Shown: positions 10,835 to 22,417, numbered from the stretch's first letter. The stretch is 64,000 bases of DNA from Neofusicoccum parvum (GCA_020912385.1 CP087220.1:124001-188000); one strand, 5' to 3'. Program-made: numbers and translations. Notes: generated by a model not told the origin, from the sequence alone.

Positions 10835-11946
10835 ATGTCCTCCCGAACCCCGATTCCTCTGTCCAAAGCGCTGAGCCCAGATGAGTGCAACGCCGAGGTA
10901 TCTGGCGCCTCTCTTGCTGGCAGAAACGCCCTGATCACGGGCGGTGCATCTGGACTCGGCGCTGCAATTGCTCTCGCCTACGCAGAGAAAGGGTAAGCCC
11001 AGCTCCGTCCACCCCGAGCTCCGCTGACCCCCGAAAGCGCCTACGTCACGCTCGTGGACCGCAACGAAAGACTCGGGACCGAATACGCCTCCGAGCTCCG
11101 CAACAAGGGCTTCCAGTAAGCCCATCCCATCCCACCCCCAACCAACGTATCTCCCCTGACGCCCCTCCACAGCGCGCAATTCATCCCCGCCGACGTCACA
11201 TCCTGGCCGTCCCAGGTGGCCGCCTTCAAAGCGGCCATAACGTTCCACCCGGACCAGCGGCTCGACATCGTCGTCGCCAGCGCCGGCATGCTGGGCGAGC
11301 CGTTCGTGACGCCCGACGAGCCCGCGGTCAGCCTGACGGCCGACCCGCCGCGTCCGCGCACCGACGCGTGGGAGGTCAACACCATCGGCCTGGCGTTCAC
11401 GGCCAAGCTGGCGCAGCTGTACTTCGACATGCCGGCCGCGGCGGGGGCGGCGCCGGCGCCGGCGCCCAAGAGCCTGGTGCTGCTGGCCAGCCTGGCGCCG
11501 TACATCGTGTTCCCGCTGGCGGCCGCGTACACGAGCTCCAAGGACGGCGCGAGGGGCGTGTTCAAGAACGTGCGGGCCGTGTTTGCGAGGAGGGGCCATC
11601 GCTGCAACATGATCGCGCCGTGGATCATCAGGACGCCGATGACGGATGAGCTGATCAAGACGTTTGAGGCGTTGGGCGCGCCGGGAGGCGATGTTGGGCA
11701 GGCGGTGAGGGCGGCGATGAGGTTCGCGGATGATCCGGTGATCAATGGTGAGTTCGGGCGGTGCATGGCTTGTGGGTGTTGATTCTGACGTATGCAGGCC
11801 GTTCTTGGGCTGTCGGGCTGCACAAGATATTCGACATGGGCGATGATAGGGAAGGTGGGAATGGCGAGGCGGGTTTGAAGGAGTTCTTCACGAACGGCAT
11901 GCCGCAGTGGGATTCTGTTGCCGAGCAGATGCTGGCTGGGGTTTGA
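10835..11946 (+). CDS. short-chain dehydrogenase/reductase
   Basis: NAD(P)-dependent classical SDR of 319 residues. Exons: 10835-10992, 11038-11115, 11173-11747 and 11798-11946; the first intron is only 45 nt. The cofactor motif TGGASGLG spans 35-42, and DVTSWPSQ follows as the adenine-pocket region. The structural motif is IVVASAG instead of the usual NNAG. Catalytic Ser185 (LLASLAP), Tyr198 and Lys202 (YTSSK) are present. The DR pair in LVDRNE after the second strand suggests NAD preference. It resembles 15-hydroxyprostaglandin-dehydrogenase-like fungal SDRs. It sits between a P450 and a Zn2Cys6 gene on the same strand, so it may oxidise an alcohol produced by the P450; this is inference. 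Confidence 0.85.
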
Positions 11947-12565
11947 AGAGACTGTGGAGCGAACTAGCCTGCATAAACCACCTCGTCACCGTACCGCTCT
12001 TTGGCTATGCTTATTGTTCTTCTTCCCCACGATCTGGTGAAATCTCACAGCCAATCAGAACCTCCGCACGCCGCAGCTACCCGGAGAGCTCATGAACTCC
12101 CGTCCATTTCAGTGCTTTCGAGTCGCAACCACTTCAGCTCACAGGAGGTCTGTCAACTGAACTTGATGCTCTTTCCGAGTTCAATTCCTTGATCTCATGA
12201 TGTAGTACAGCGGCGTTCAGTTCGCCACGGCCTTTGATCGAAATTTGAAGCACTTGGGGAGGTATCAACATGTCCTTCCAGTTCAACTTCATCCATTTCA
12301 CCGCTGGAGATGCCTTACGAAGTGGTACTTTGCTTCTTATACTAACATTACTCTCGTTTGCCAATATCCTATAAAGGAGAAAGAAGATCCCGAATTGCAT
12401 GCTTCTCCGAGGCTCGTATCGCATACGAATCCGAGAGTGCCCAGCGGTCATGCGACTGGACAAGATCACGCTTGTTGCCTCGGGGAAACCAGGGGGCTGT
12501 GCAAAGCCTCCATGTACCCGCGCCGCGTCAGTCCCATTCCAACGCCACTCATCAGTGTCAGGACA
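11947..12565. other. intergenic
   Basis: About 620 bp between the SDR stop and the first ATG of the zinc-cluster regulator. Short overlapping frames only; nothing convincing. Confidence 0.5.
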
Positions 12566-14896
12566 ATGGATCGTCAACCCGACACTGTACCGCCGGCCGA
12601 CACACCGCAAACGGCGGCCCCCGATGATGCGCCGCGGGCTTGCTCTGGGAGTGGGGGAAAGAGAACACGGGTCGACAAGGTCAGCTGTTCGTGCAGGCCC
12701 TGAGCGTTTCGTGTATCCTGCTGATACACATGTGAACGTCAAAGGCGTGCGACAGATGCCGGAGAATGAAGCTCAAGTGCAACGGGGCTTCGCCCATCTG
12801 TAGCCGCTGCAGCAGGCACGAGAAAACCTGTACTTACAATCATGAGGGGAATGTGCAGAAACAGTATGTCTGCACGCGCCCCCAACTTGGTCCAGCTCAG
12901 GCTGAACGCTATAAAGAGAGAGATACGTCAAATCTCTTGAAGCGCGTTTAATACGTATGGAGTCTCTTTTGGAGTCTGCCGGTATCTCGCTCGACGGCTC
13001 CGGTTTGGGCGACGACGAAAACAGCACCCCGCACAGCCGCGGCGCCGAAAACTTGGCACGCGCATTAGGCACAGAAGACAAGCAAACCATATCAACACCA
13101 GAAGAGCTTCCTGAGTACCAAAGGACGTTGATAGGTCAGCGATGTTCTCCTCGAAGACAGAAGGAATACTGACAGAGAAGAGAAGATCATTGGGAAGCTT
13201 CCGGTCTGTCTGCACCCTTGTTTGGGAACGATATGTCGAGAGGCCTCATGGTAAGCATGCTCTCGATATCGACAGTCGACAACATCCAGCGAGACATATT
13301 CAGTCCTCAGGCCTTCACACCGCTACCTCAGCAGGATGAAGTATACGCAGTGGTCGACGAGTTCTTTGTGAATCTGAACTCCTTGGTACCCGTGTACCAC
13401 CGTCCAACGTTTATGCGCTGCCTAAACCGGTACTATTCCGGCGAATGGCATGGAGGTTCAGGTTGGTGGGCGAGTCTGAACACCGTCCTGGCAAACGGGT
13501 ATAGCGCACGAGCGAAAACTCCGAGGAGATCTCTTTTCCCTAATGACCAAGAAGTAAAGGCTTGGGCATACATCAAAAACGCCATGTCTGTGTATGCTGA
13601 GCTTTCTATGGTGAACAACGACTTGTTCAGCGCTCAGGCTTTGATTGGGATGGTATGAGCATCTAGATTTCCGCCATGCAGACACCACTGATACTGCGTA
13701 GGCCAGGTTTTTCTCTGGGGATACAAACTCGAGGCCTTCAAACGCTTTCGCCTCCGCAGCCATTCGCATCCTGCACAGCTTGGGCATCCACAAAAGCAAG
13801 TCGCATCCAAACACTAACTCGATCGAAATGGAGCAGCGACGACGCATATTCTGGATTGCATACGCCTTTGATAAAGAGTAAGCCTTCCTCTCTTCTGACG
13901 GTGTGAGGGCGCTTTCATCCTGAAAATCAGACAGGTTTAGTCTCCGGTCTGGCCGGCCCTTCATGCAAATTGACGACGACATCGACGTTGACTTGCCGAG
14001 CGACCACCCGGGCCACAATATGAGTGGCACTGCATCGCGCTACGGCCTCGCCCCGAGCAACGCTGAGTTCATCGTGTTCCGAGCCAAGTGCGCTCTCGCT
14101 GTGCTCAAAAGCAAGATCTACCGTCTTCTATACTCGGCCCATTCCTGGGACAAGTCGGAAGATGAGGTTTTGCAAACGGTCACGGAGCTGGAGAAAGAGT
14201 TGGACGAGTGGAAGACCAGCCTGCCATATGCGTTGCACCCAGACCACAACGTCGGCCATCTCCCCGACCAGGTACTTCTGTACACCTTAGCGATGCGCTT
14301 TGCCTACTACCACTGCGCCACGGTCCTGCATCGGAGGCTCTGGGCTTACCATCGAAGAGGCGAAAACGCAGCATCGCCAATAAAGCCGGACCAGGCTTCA
14401 CGTCCTCATCGGGTGGTACGATCTGAGGAATTGTGTATGCAGGCTGCCAGGCAGTCCATTCGACTGCTCAAGTTCATCCCGCCAGGTTGGGAGAGTTTCA
14501 ACTGGTAAGTTCCCGCTTGTTCATTTTCCCACCTGAGCATTCTGACAGGCGCGTAGCTTTATACTCTACTATGCAGCGTCATCCTTCATGATCCTCTTCA
14601 GCTATCTACTTCAGAACCCGCAAGGATCCACCTTCACTGCCGATCTGGAACGAATGCGGTCGGTACAAAAGTTCGGCCTGGGTATGTGCTCAGAAGACAA
14701 GGAAGTCCGCGAGAGTTCCGATTTTCAGAAAGTGATCACGATCATGCACGGATGCGAGCAAATCGTCCTACAACAGCAGGAGAAATGCTCTGGAGACAAG
14801 CGGCCACCCCAGAGCAACGAGGAAGCGTTCAACGAGGCCATGCTGAACTTTGGCCACGACTTCGAGTACTTTGATTTTCCGGAGTTTGGATTTTGA
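12566..14896 (+). CDS. Zn2Cys6 transcription factor, xylanolytic-activator-like
   Basis: Fungal pathway regulator with a zinc cluster followed by a fungal_trans domain. Exons as read: 12566-12679, 12745-12863, 12917-13134, about 13198-13652, 13702-13877, 13935-14504 and 14557-14896. The cluster is C40-x2-C43-x6-C50-x6-C57-x2-C60-x6-C67, split by an intron just before ACDRCRR. A second intron (donor gtatgt, branch gctgaac) joins to the linker helix ERYVKSLEARLIRMESLL, which fits dimerising zinc-cluster proteins. The middle domain has VYHRPTF, ALIGMARFF, SLGIHK, EQRRRIFWIAY and LRSGRPF in canonical order. The junction near 13135-13198 is uncertain: donor gtcagc is clear, but the nearest good acceptor is out of phase, so a late acceptor at 13197 was used. 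A real frame defect there is possible. Confidence 0.8.
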
Positions 14897-16428
14897 GCGT
14901 CCCATAGTTACCATCTGCACGCGGCTGCTGTCTTATCTTCGGGGCCCCCGGCAGTGTAGGGCTTTGTTCCCTTGTATGTATATCCAAGTCGTGTTTGACG
15001 CTTCTTCTATTTATTCTTGATCCTGCAACGGTCATTCCTGTTGCTGCTCACTATTACAAGAATACTTTTTCCCATTCATTGTAACACTCGAACATCCGCC
15101 TGTGAATTCAACCAGTACATTCCGACTACAACATATTCCGAAGTGGGACTCCTGAAACAGCGTCGGACTAGAGTTGCTCAAACTCGGAGAGGCGGTCAAC
15201 TATTTCGTGTTGGCCACGTCTTCCATGTCCCGTTCTCTCGGAGCCCGGATTAACTCATTCTTCGGTAACGACGAGCAACTGTTCATCTGACGGTCCTACC
15301 TTGGCTGATCATGGAAGACACAACGCCGGACAGGCACGTGTTTTCTCAAGCACTAGGACTCTGGCTCCTTGCCGTTGTCCTCGTTTGTCCTGGCTCTCCT
15401 CCTGCGGCAGTGAGCTTTTGTTTCTGGATCCTTTCAATCTTCGTTTGTTCGACCAGTGGAAACGATCATGGCCACCATTACCCCATCGACGATCATCTCC
15501 CAAGGACAGCCTACAATTGCTGCGGCTATTAGGGGCAACCTTACTATTTGGGGTCGGTCCAGTGGGTTTCCGAGAACGAGATTCTTACCGCTCCAAGCAT
15601 TGAGGCATTCTTGTGCCTCTGGGCTCGTAGCAAGCGTCGGTGCGTTGATGTTGTTGGGGCAATCGTTGCAAATGGCTCGATTGGCAGTGTACGTGGCAAG
15701 GGGGGAACACACCGCAGTACAGGAAGGACGTCAAAGCGACGCTATTTGTGGTTCGTAAGGCTGTGTTAGCAAGCGCATTGCTCGCACTATGATCTGCTCC
15801 AACCCACAATGGTGCCCCGCATGGACCGAGGGGTGACAACAGAGTGACGCGGCAGGCGCAGATGCGAGGCACGAGCATCATGCTGATCACAACTGGATAC
15901 CGGTGTGCCTGAACAGAGCCCCGGCTTTTTGACTTGCAGCCTTGTTGAGAACAATGAACTCCACCAATCAGAAGCTCCACACGAGTTCGAGAACTCACAG
16001 CGAAACCGGGGATAGACCGGGAGTTACAAGGCTGTCCACAAGTAGGTCTCCGTCTCCACCGAGCTGACTCATGGAATCTGCTGATCAGAAACAGAGATCG
16101 TGTTTCGCTAGCTCCTCTGCCTAGCAACTAATGTAAATTGTACCTGGCACTAAGCTTTTCAAGCGCTCGCGTCTCTATTCCAGAATTATTGGGTGCTCAT
16201 CTGGACAAAACATCTGTGTGGTGCACAACCGGGGTGGGCGAAGCTTTAGGGCGGCTCGTATTCACAGCCGCCATGACGCATCCCCGCAGATCTCCTCTCA
16301 TACTGCGTACTACGTACAAGCCGCCCGATCCGACGTTGACATACGATATTTCCTCTTACGGATATTCATTTGATACTTTGGTACGTGCATTGCGCATGGA
16401 GACCGACGCAGCGTCCACCAGAAGCATG

Positions 16429-16435
16429 TATAAAT
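16429..16435 (+). promoter_or_regulatory. TATA box of secreted-protein gene
   Basis: TATAAAT lies 112 bp before the ATG at 16541 and is followed by a leader with no other ATG in the last 90 bp. Confidence 0.5.
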
Positions 16436-16502
16436 GCCAAAGGCCGACACTGCCTTCAACCCAACAACACAACAGCCTCATCTCCAACAACAACTCTCTC
16501 AA

Positions 16503-16527
16503 ACCAACCAACCAACCAACCAACCAC
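16503..16527 (+). repeat. (CCAA)n microsatellite in 5' leader
   Basis: Six consecutive CCAA-type units lie 15 bp before the start codon of the AA1-like gene, probably within its 5'UTR. Such CA-rich leaders are common in highly expressed fungal secreted-protein genes. Confidence 0.7.
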
Positions 16528-16540
16528 CCCTCCCTTCAAA

Positions 16541-16989
16541 ATGCGCTTCTCCACCTTCGCCGCCTCCGCCATCTTCGGCGCCGTTGCCGTCTCCGCCGCC
16601 GAGACCGCCACCATCACCGACCTCTCCATCCGCGACAACAACGGCATCCAGGCCGCCTCCTTCAAGATTAGCTCGGCCGACAACGTCGAGTGCTCCTCCA
16701 CCAGCGCTGCTGATCTCGCCAACAGCGCCGTCGTGGTCTGCGGCGAGTCCAAGTACCGCTTCGCCATCTCCGGCTCCAACAGCAAGTACGACTTGACCCT
16801 GTACAAGGAGGTCGCTGTTGGGTAAGTCTTTCCCGTTGCTTTCTTATAAGGGATTCAGTACTGACATGACGCAGTGCTGGTATCACTGGCAAGACTACCG
16901 TTCAGCCCTACTGCCACGCTGGCGGCAACGGCCAGAACGACTTCGTCTGCTCCCAGGTCGGCGACATTTCCGTCGAGCTTTCCTCTTAG
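16541..16989 (+). CDS. small secreted AA1/Alt a 1-like protein
   Basis: Predicted secreted protein of 131 residues. Exons: 16541-16821 and 16875-16989. A clear signal peptide (MRFSTFAASAIFGAVAVSA, cleavage near residue 19-20) is followed by a beta-rich domain. It has exactly four cysteines (C51, C67, C107, C119), enough for two disulfides. The strand pattern ITDLSIRDNNGIQAASFKI...KYRFAISG...YDLTLYKEVAVGAGITGK matches the AA1-like (Alt a 1 family) fold of fungal allergens and plant-response proteins. The assignment rests on pattern and Cys layout, so a different small secreted fold is possible. A TATA box and CCAA-repeat leader suggest strong expression. Confidence 0.72.
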
Positions 16990-17671
16990 ACGGTCGAGTG
17001 ACGAATATCATTGAAATGACTGTATAGTGTACATATTGAAAGATAAATATCATAATGCGAATGGCTTAGCCTTTTCTCTGCCATCATCAAGCTCCGATTT
17101 CTCATGTTCTAAGAATAATGTAACTTTGACACGACACCTCCATTTGACCCGTACAGCAAGTACTTCTTTACTCCTATCCGCCTGTTTGACGTCTATGCCC
17201 AACATTCTCTCCTCCTCAGTACCACTCCAGCCCATACTTGAAAGATTCCCCTTGAAGCAGGTGACTCTATCACAGCCGGCTTGGGAATGAAGGGGACCTC
17301 ATACAATTTTATGGCCTGAGAAATCTTTTTGCTTACTCACGTCGCACAAAACGCAGGTAGAACATACTGCTATCCAGTCTGTACTGTTTGCGACCACCTT
17401 GAGTTATCCTACGATGTAGAATCTTATAATTTCTGTCTTGTGACAATAACAATCTTCACGGTACTGTCCGTGGTCTTTCGGAAGATTTAAGTATTTACAT
17501 TATTATGTAATCATACAATCAACTTGCACATACTTCATCTTCTAACCTATCCAACCATTCATGGTAGATGCCCTCTGCCCCTTGTCGCATACTGCCGTAC
17601 TGATCATCTACCATAACTTCACAGCAACATATCAATCATAATCATAACTCTCCATACCGAAAGAATTCACG
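16990..17671. other. intergenic, convergent 3' region
   Basis: About 680 bp, AT-rich, between two converging genes. It should contain both 3'UTRs. No gene seen. Confidence 0.5.
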
Positions 17672-18662
17672 TTATCGTCCGTGAAACTTCTCCTCGTTCG
17701 CCTCGCTTGTGTGTTCCGGCTTGACCTCAGCCTCGTACATGCCCAGATTAGCAAACAAGCCGCTCAGCTCCCTGGCAACCTGAACGACCGAAAATAGGGC
17801 CAGTAGATAAAAGAAGACGGGAAGAAGCAGCATGGGAACGTTCTCCGCGAGATATCTGGGGCTGTAGAACATGAAGTTGACCGGGGGTGCGTCCCAGAAG
17901 GCGAAGAACGTCATGATGAAGCCGTACGCGAAGAGGGAGAAAGCCAGGACGGTGGTCCAAGCTATCAGTGCTCGAGGGACCCGAACGATTGAAGAGGCGC
18001 TGCGGAGGCTGCTGAAGATCCTGTCGATGCCGACGAGGATGAAGGCGAACCAGGTGGTGCTCAGAACCTTGGGGACGTAGGTGAATCGCGGAACCTCAAA
18101 GTAACCCTTATCGCTGATCGCGGATTCGACCTCCGAAATCATGATGGCCAGGACTACTATTATGCAGATGGTGAATGCAGCCATCATGAGTTTGGCCCCT
18201 CGCTCCCACCAGGAGGGTGGTGAGTCTCGTAAGCGATCCAGCCCTCGACAGATGGGCATCAAGACGACAGCCATGAGCAACGCTGCTGCGGTCCAATAAA
18301 ACACTGACTCGGCAATGTTGAGCCTAAAGACGTCGCTTTGATCTTCGATAAATGGACAGTTGAGGATAAAAAACACGATGAAGCGGAAAACGGCATAGCT
18401 TAATCAATATTAACAGGGAGGCGTTTAGTAAAAGCTGGAAGGCTTACATGATCCAGAAAACGAGGGCAAGGCCGAAATTATACCATCTCACAACTCGTAA
18501 TGAGGGTTTGATCTTTCTCTGTGACAGTGGCCAGACGACGGCAATGAGCAGAAGGGAGAAGATCTCAATGCACTCGATCGCAACCATGGCCTGGGCCAAA
18601 GGAGATTCGAATATGGCGAAGCATTTCCAGTTCGAGTCGTAAAACACACCATTCGGATCCAT
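17672..18662 (-). CDS. seven-segment integral membrane protein, function unknown
   Basis: Multi-pass membrane protein of 313 residues from exons 18662-18448 and 18398-17672 (donor gtaagc, acceptor attaag). I count seven hydrophobic segments: AMVAIECIEIFSLLLIAVVW, FGLALVFWIIYAVFRFIVFF, ESVFYWTAAALLMAVVLMPI, LMMAAFTICIIVVLAIMIS, VLSTTWFAFILVGIDRIF, IAWTTVLAFSLFAYGFIMTF and NVPMLLLPVFFYLLALFSVV. Loops between them are short, and the C-terminal tail is charged (EVKPEHTSEANEEKF). Seven spans recall GPCR-like or rhodopsin-like folds, but I see no retinal lysine or Pth11/CFEM signature, so no class is assigned. The reading frame continues upstream of the chosen ATG to about 18723 without another ATG; an additional 5' exon is possible. 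Confidence 0.7.
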
Positions 18663-19578
18663 GTTGGCAATGGCTTCAGGTACTGTCGCGCAGTAGAAGA
18701 CAGCGCAGATCCCTGCCTGGGACAAGCAACTAAATATGTATCTCTGATGGATTCTGGTGGAACAAAAGTCATGGCGAAGGCTCGTATAGAAGTGGCGCTA
18801 CTGATTAGGCGAGCCCGCAAGGCTACACCAGTTCGGCGATGCCGTTAGCCGTGAACCGAAACCTGAGCTGAATACGAATCCAAAGGATTCAAGAGGAAGC
18901 TTGGCAGTGGTTCCACGGCGGTGGGCATAGATCAAAGATATGCGGAATGACCGCGCTGGGATGCTTGTCCGGCTACGGATGTACCCTATTGGTGGGCCGG
19001 GAAAGCTTGGCTTAGCCCAGCACACATCGCGTGCGGCTCGACTGTGGCTGAAGCCTTGATGAGTGGAGCTCAGCAGTAGATAATGGTGGGGCTCGTGAAG
19101 TTCGGACATTGGACGGACTCGGGTATCTAGGCAGCAGGCGCTGCTAGGTGGCACAAGATGGGTCGACTGAGCAGCGCAGCGCTACGCTCGCGGCTGTAAG
19201 GCATGCCGATAACTCCGGGGATTCGTTCTCGGATAAGATTGGCTTCCTAACGGTATAAATGGTGGTGGCTATACGGTGAACCACCACGCGCTGTTCGGGC
19301 CCAATCTTCAGACCAGATTGTAGAGTGAAGTGTGACGGTGGAATGCGGGGTGATACAAACGGACTTATTTCCATCATGCTGTACGAGAAGCCTTCCAAAT
19401 GTTGAACCGTCCGAAAATAGTCCATTGCGCTGATGTTTCTTACGGAGAGTTGTTCCACAATCCAATCAATGCGCAAAAGGTCCGACGATGACGTGTTAAG
19501 ATTCTTGAGAGCGGAGACCGAAAACACTTAAACACAGGCACTGTTGAAACCGGCATCTAGCCTTCAGAAATTCGCGTC
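18663..19578. other. intergenic
   Basis: About 920 bp between two divergent genes. Minus frames at 18798-19154 and 19144-19527 lack motifs and are taken as chance frames. Confidence 0.45.
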
Positions 19579-20400
19579 ATGGAGCCTCTTACTCCTCGAT
19601 TTTATGTTGTCGCACGTGTCGTTGGCTCGGACGGCTCTTTTAAGCGCGTATGTCGTCCATGAAAGAATTCAACAATGTACTCGTGCGTCTAATAGGCCCT
19701 TACTAGTGGACCGAGCTTCTCGTACACCTTTGCGCCGTGTCAGTAACTGAGCCTCAAGGCACCACGTATTATTGGGGCCAAGACCTCGACGGAGAGCCTA
19801 ACACACTATGGGGTCTTGAAGGCTACAGCCATGCAGTTGGATTCTTCCTTGGGCATCCCGCGTCAGAGGTGTTCAAGACCCAGATGGCTTTCGTGGATAC
19901 CGAGAAGTTGCTTCGCGAGGACTACGACCTTCACCATTACGACGCCTTCGGTGGGTTCCTGAGGCGCGATGAGGATCCAGAGAGAGACTCAAAGACAGGG
20001 TTTGTTGCTGTCTATCATTTCTGGGCGAAGGACAAGGAGTTGCGCGAAGCCGTCCTGGGCCTTTTGAGATCACTGGCCAGCAAGACGCGGAACTCGACGG
20101 CTGGAGATGCAGTGCAGAGCTGCCAAGTATTGCGTGAATGCAAGGACGAGACAATGGCCACACTGTGGTTGAGGTAGGTAGTCTCGAAAGCCCCCTTGAT
20201 AACCTCAAAATGAACTTTCAAACAGGACGAGGACAGAGAACGACTACACGGCCTATCGAAATTGGGAGGTATTTCAATCGATCGTCTCTCAAAGCTTGGG
20301 GGCTGGAGGCACAATGGTCGCGAAGGTTGAGTTGCATAAGTCGCAGGCTTTCAACGGTCATATCGATCAGAAGCCAGCTGTTGAGCAACCCTCATCGTAA
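19579..20400 (+). CDS. tandem ABM-fold (dimeric alpha/beta barrel) protein
   Basis: Protein of 236 residues from exons 19579-19647, 19707-20173 and 20226-20400. It appears to contain two ferredoxin-like ABM (antibiotic biosynthesis monooxygenase) repeats. The first begins RFYVVARVVGSDGSFKRWTE and carries GTTYYWGQDLD and the typical LWGLEGYSH signature. The second begins GFVAVYHFWAKDKELREAVL and ends at AYRNWEVFQSI. Family members are cofactor-free monooxygenases, heme-degrading enzymes or simply ligand-binding barrels, so catalysis cannot be assumed. Both introns have strong signals (gtatgt/actag and gtaggt/aacag). It is the left-most gene of the putative catabolic block, divergent from the membrane protein and converging on the VOC gene. 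Confidence 0.72.
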
Positions 20401-20797
20401 TCACATGGGTCTTCCTCTTTGACTAGTGTTTTATATCGAAGTCCAGGGACTGCTAGGATCCTGCATCAATCAATCCGAGACATTCTTTACGAGAAAATGG
20501 ACTCTTTGGGAGGGTTGGAACGAGGTGACTGTGATCTGTTGGACTGCAGCAAAAGAACAGATCACGTTCAATTTTCCCTGGAAGCTTGAAGGCCCCTTGT
20601 GGCCCCCTCCATAGACATGGGAGAGAGAAACTAGCGCGGGCCTTTCCAACATGGTTCCATATTTTGGTTTAATTTTATGACATTTTTATCGGTTGGAAAG
20701 CTTGTACATTGTCCATGATCAAGAGAACTGAGAAATTTCAAATACTTTATAGGTTTTACTGGATATGGAGATGCTGCGTAGTTTTGAAAATCAATCC
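20401..20797. other. intergenic, convergent 3' region
   Basis: About 400 bp between the converging ABM and VOC genes; presumably both 3'UTRs. Nothing else recognised. Confidence 0.5.
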
Positions 20798-22049
20798 TCA
20801 TTGCATGAAGTCTACTGGCAGGTCAGGTCCTGCAAGACGGGAATCAGCACACGAACGAATGAAAGCTTCGGCCGATAAGGGAACTGACCCCAGATATGAA
20901 GGCCATGTGGAGAGGCCTGGGAGAGTTTGGTCTCGGCTTCACAATTGACCAGGTCGCCATCGACATAATGCTCGAGAATGAAGCCCGACGGATCAAACCT
21001 GTAGACGCAGATTGCCTCAGAACCGCACAATTCGTTCTCCCAGACGCAAGCCATAGGAACCTACCAGTAATCAAAGATCTGGCTCCCGAGGATGTGCCTC
21101 CCCACTCCCCAGCAACTCCTATAACCTCTCTCGCGCAGCCAGTCGTGACCCAGGACCTGAATGTCGAAGTCGTGGACTTCGAAGGACGAGTGGTGGACGT
21201 GGTGTTCCGGACCCTCAAACAGGAAGAACGAGTGGTGATCGACGAGCTCTTCCCCAAGGTCAATATGCATGAAGGCGGTAATTTGTCTGCCGGCTTCGTC
21301 GTGCAGGAGCTGAAGGCGACATGGTCAGTTGGGCATCGGCTGGCCAGGCATGGAAGTACTGTCTCACATCACTGGCCTTGAAGTTGAACTTTGTGGTGTA
21401 GAATTCATAGGCCTTAGCAAAATCGGTCACGCAAACGCCGAAGTGGCCCATTTTGTGCACCGGGGCAGGACCTGATACGTAAGCATGTGGTTTTCTGCTG
21501 GCTCGTTTAAGCTCACTAACCTTTGGCGAATCTTTGGAAGTGATTGACTGCTCGCTTCTTGTCATTTGGCTAGATGAAAACTGGTGAGCCTGCACCAACG
21601 AATATCCGTACTTTACGCATGAGTCTTACGAAGTTGAAGTCCAGTTGGGGAAAAGACGCACGTGGATCGGCTGGCGACTGGCCGTACACGAGATGGAAAG
21701 GGAATCCGTCGACGGGATCGTGGAAGGTGACGCACTGGCCACCACCCGGAGCATCGTCAAGTTCGTAGATTTCAGATGCGGATGGAATTAGCTGCTGCGC
21801 GAGCTCGAGATCCTCAAACGACGCGACGGCAAAGGCGGCGCCTCCGAACATGTCCTCGTCGGCCTTTTCCGCGCAGTAAACAAATGGCTCCGTTCCGTAG
21901 CCGCGGAAGTAGATCCTCTCTCCGGCCCGTCTCTCCTCCACGAACCCGAAATCGGCGAGGAACTTGCAAACATCGTTGATGTCTTTGTGCTGGTAGTAGA
22001 CGTGGGCAATGCGAAGCACTGAAATTCTCTTGGCTGTTGCAGTCTGCAT
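20798..22049 (-). CDS. VOC-family extradiol-dioxygenase-like protein
   Basis: Two-domain vicinal-oxygen-chelate protein of 324 residues, of the catechol 2,3-dioxygenase / 2,3-dihydroxybiphenyl dioxygenase type (Fe2+ ring cleavage). Exons: 22049-21630, 21580-21517, 21471-21368, 21309-21065, 20998-20889 and 20829-20798. The N-terminal VOC module starts RIAHVYYQHKDIND. The C-terminal module keeps the metal triad: His172 (HKMGHFGVCVTD), His221 or His222 (LVDHHSFFLFE) and Glu287 (FILEHYVDGD). The closing motif LHIWGPDLPVDF is also family-typical. The six-exon structure with a 32-nt last exon was resolved from phase. The ATG at 22047-22049 was chosen because the upstream frame has no other ATG. It is divergent from the FAD monooxygenase, a natural partner for hydroxylation then meta-cleavage. 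Confidence 0.85.
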
Positions 22050-22417
22050 GGCGGACTCGTGAACAAAGGTTGTCTGATTGAGGGTAGCTTTCCACACTCT
22101 GCCTGAAGATGGCTGTTTCTAATAACTTAGACCGTTGATGCCGCCTAGCATAGGAAGCCAAGCAGCGGGCATAACTTTCCGGGATGAATATCCATCGATG
22201 CAAGTGCGAGAATTGGACCGGCGCTTGCTGTTATGGCGGGGTATTTCTCCAGCTCATCACCGCCTCGCCAAAGTAAATAATCCGAAAACGAGGCGAGGCA
22301 TCCAACGTTGAGGACTTTGTACTTATCACCATATCACTTTCACGTGGGGAAGGAGAGATCAGACAATATCGGTTGCGACCTTTTCCCACTATTCTACCTG
22401 CAGTAAAATCTCTCCAG
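22050..22417. promoter_or_regulatory. bidirectional promoter region (VOC / FAD monooxygenase)
   Basis: 368 bp between diverging start codons of two genes with linked chemistry, so co-regulation is likely. Several CCG/CGG triplets are present but no clear palindrome was found. Confidence 0.4.

Larger units (their letters stand above)
14897..16540. other. intergenic, no gene supported
   Basis: About 1.6 kb. A plus frame at 15456-15758 and minus frames at 15434-15712 and 15585-16127 overlap one another and show no domain. The right end is the promoter and CAAC-repeat leader of the secreted-protein gene. Confidence 0.45.

Noticed and set aside
15456..15758. 100-codon plus frame with hydrophobic stretches
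   Set aside because: No motif, overlaps other frames on both strands, and no splice pattern extends it.
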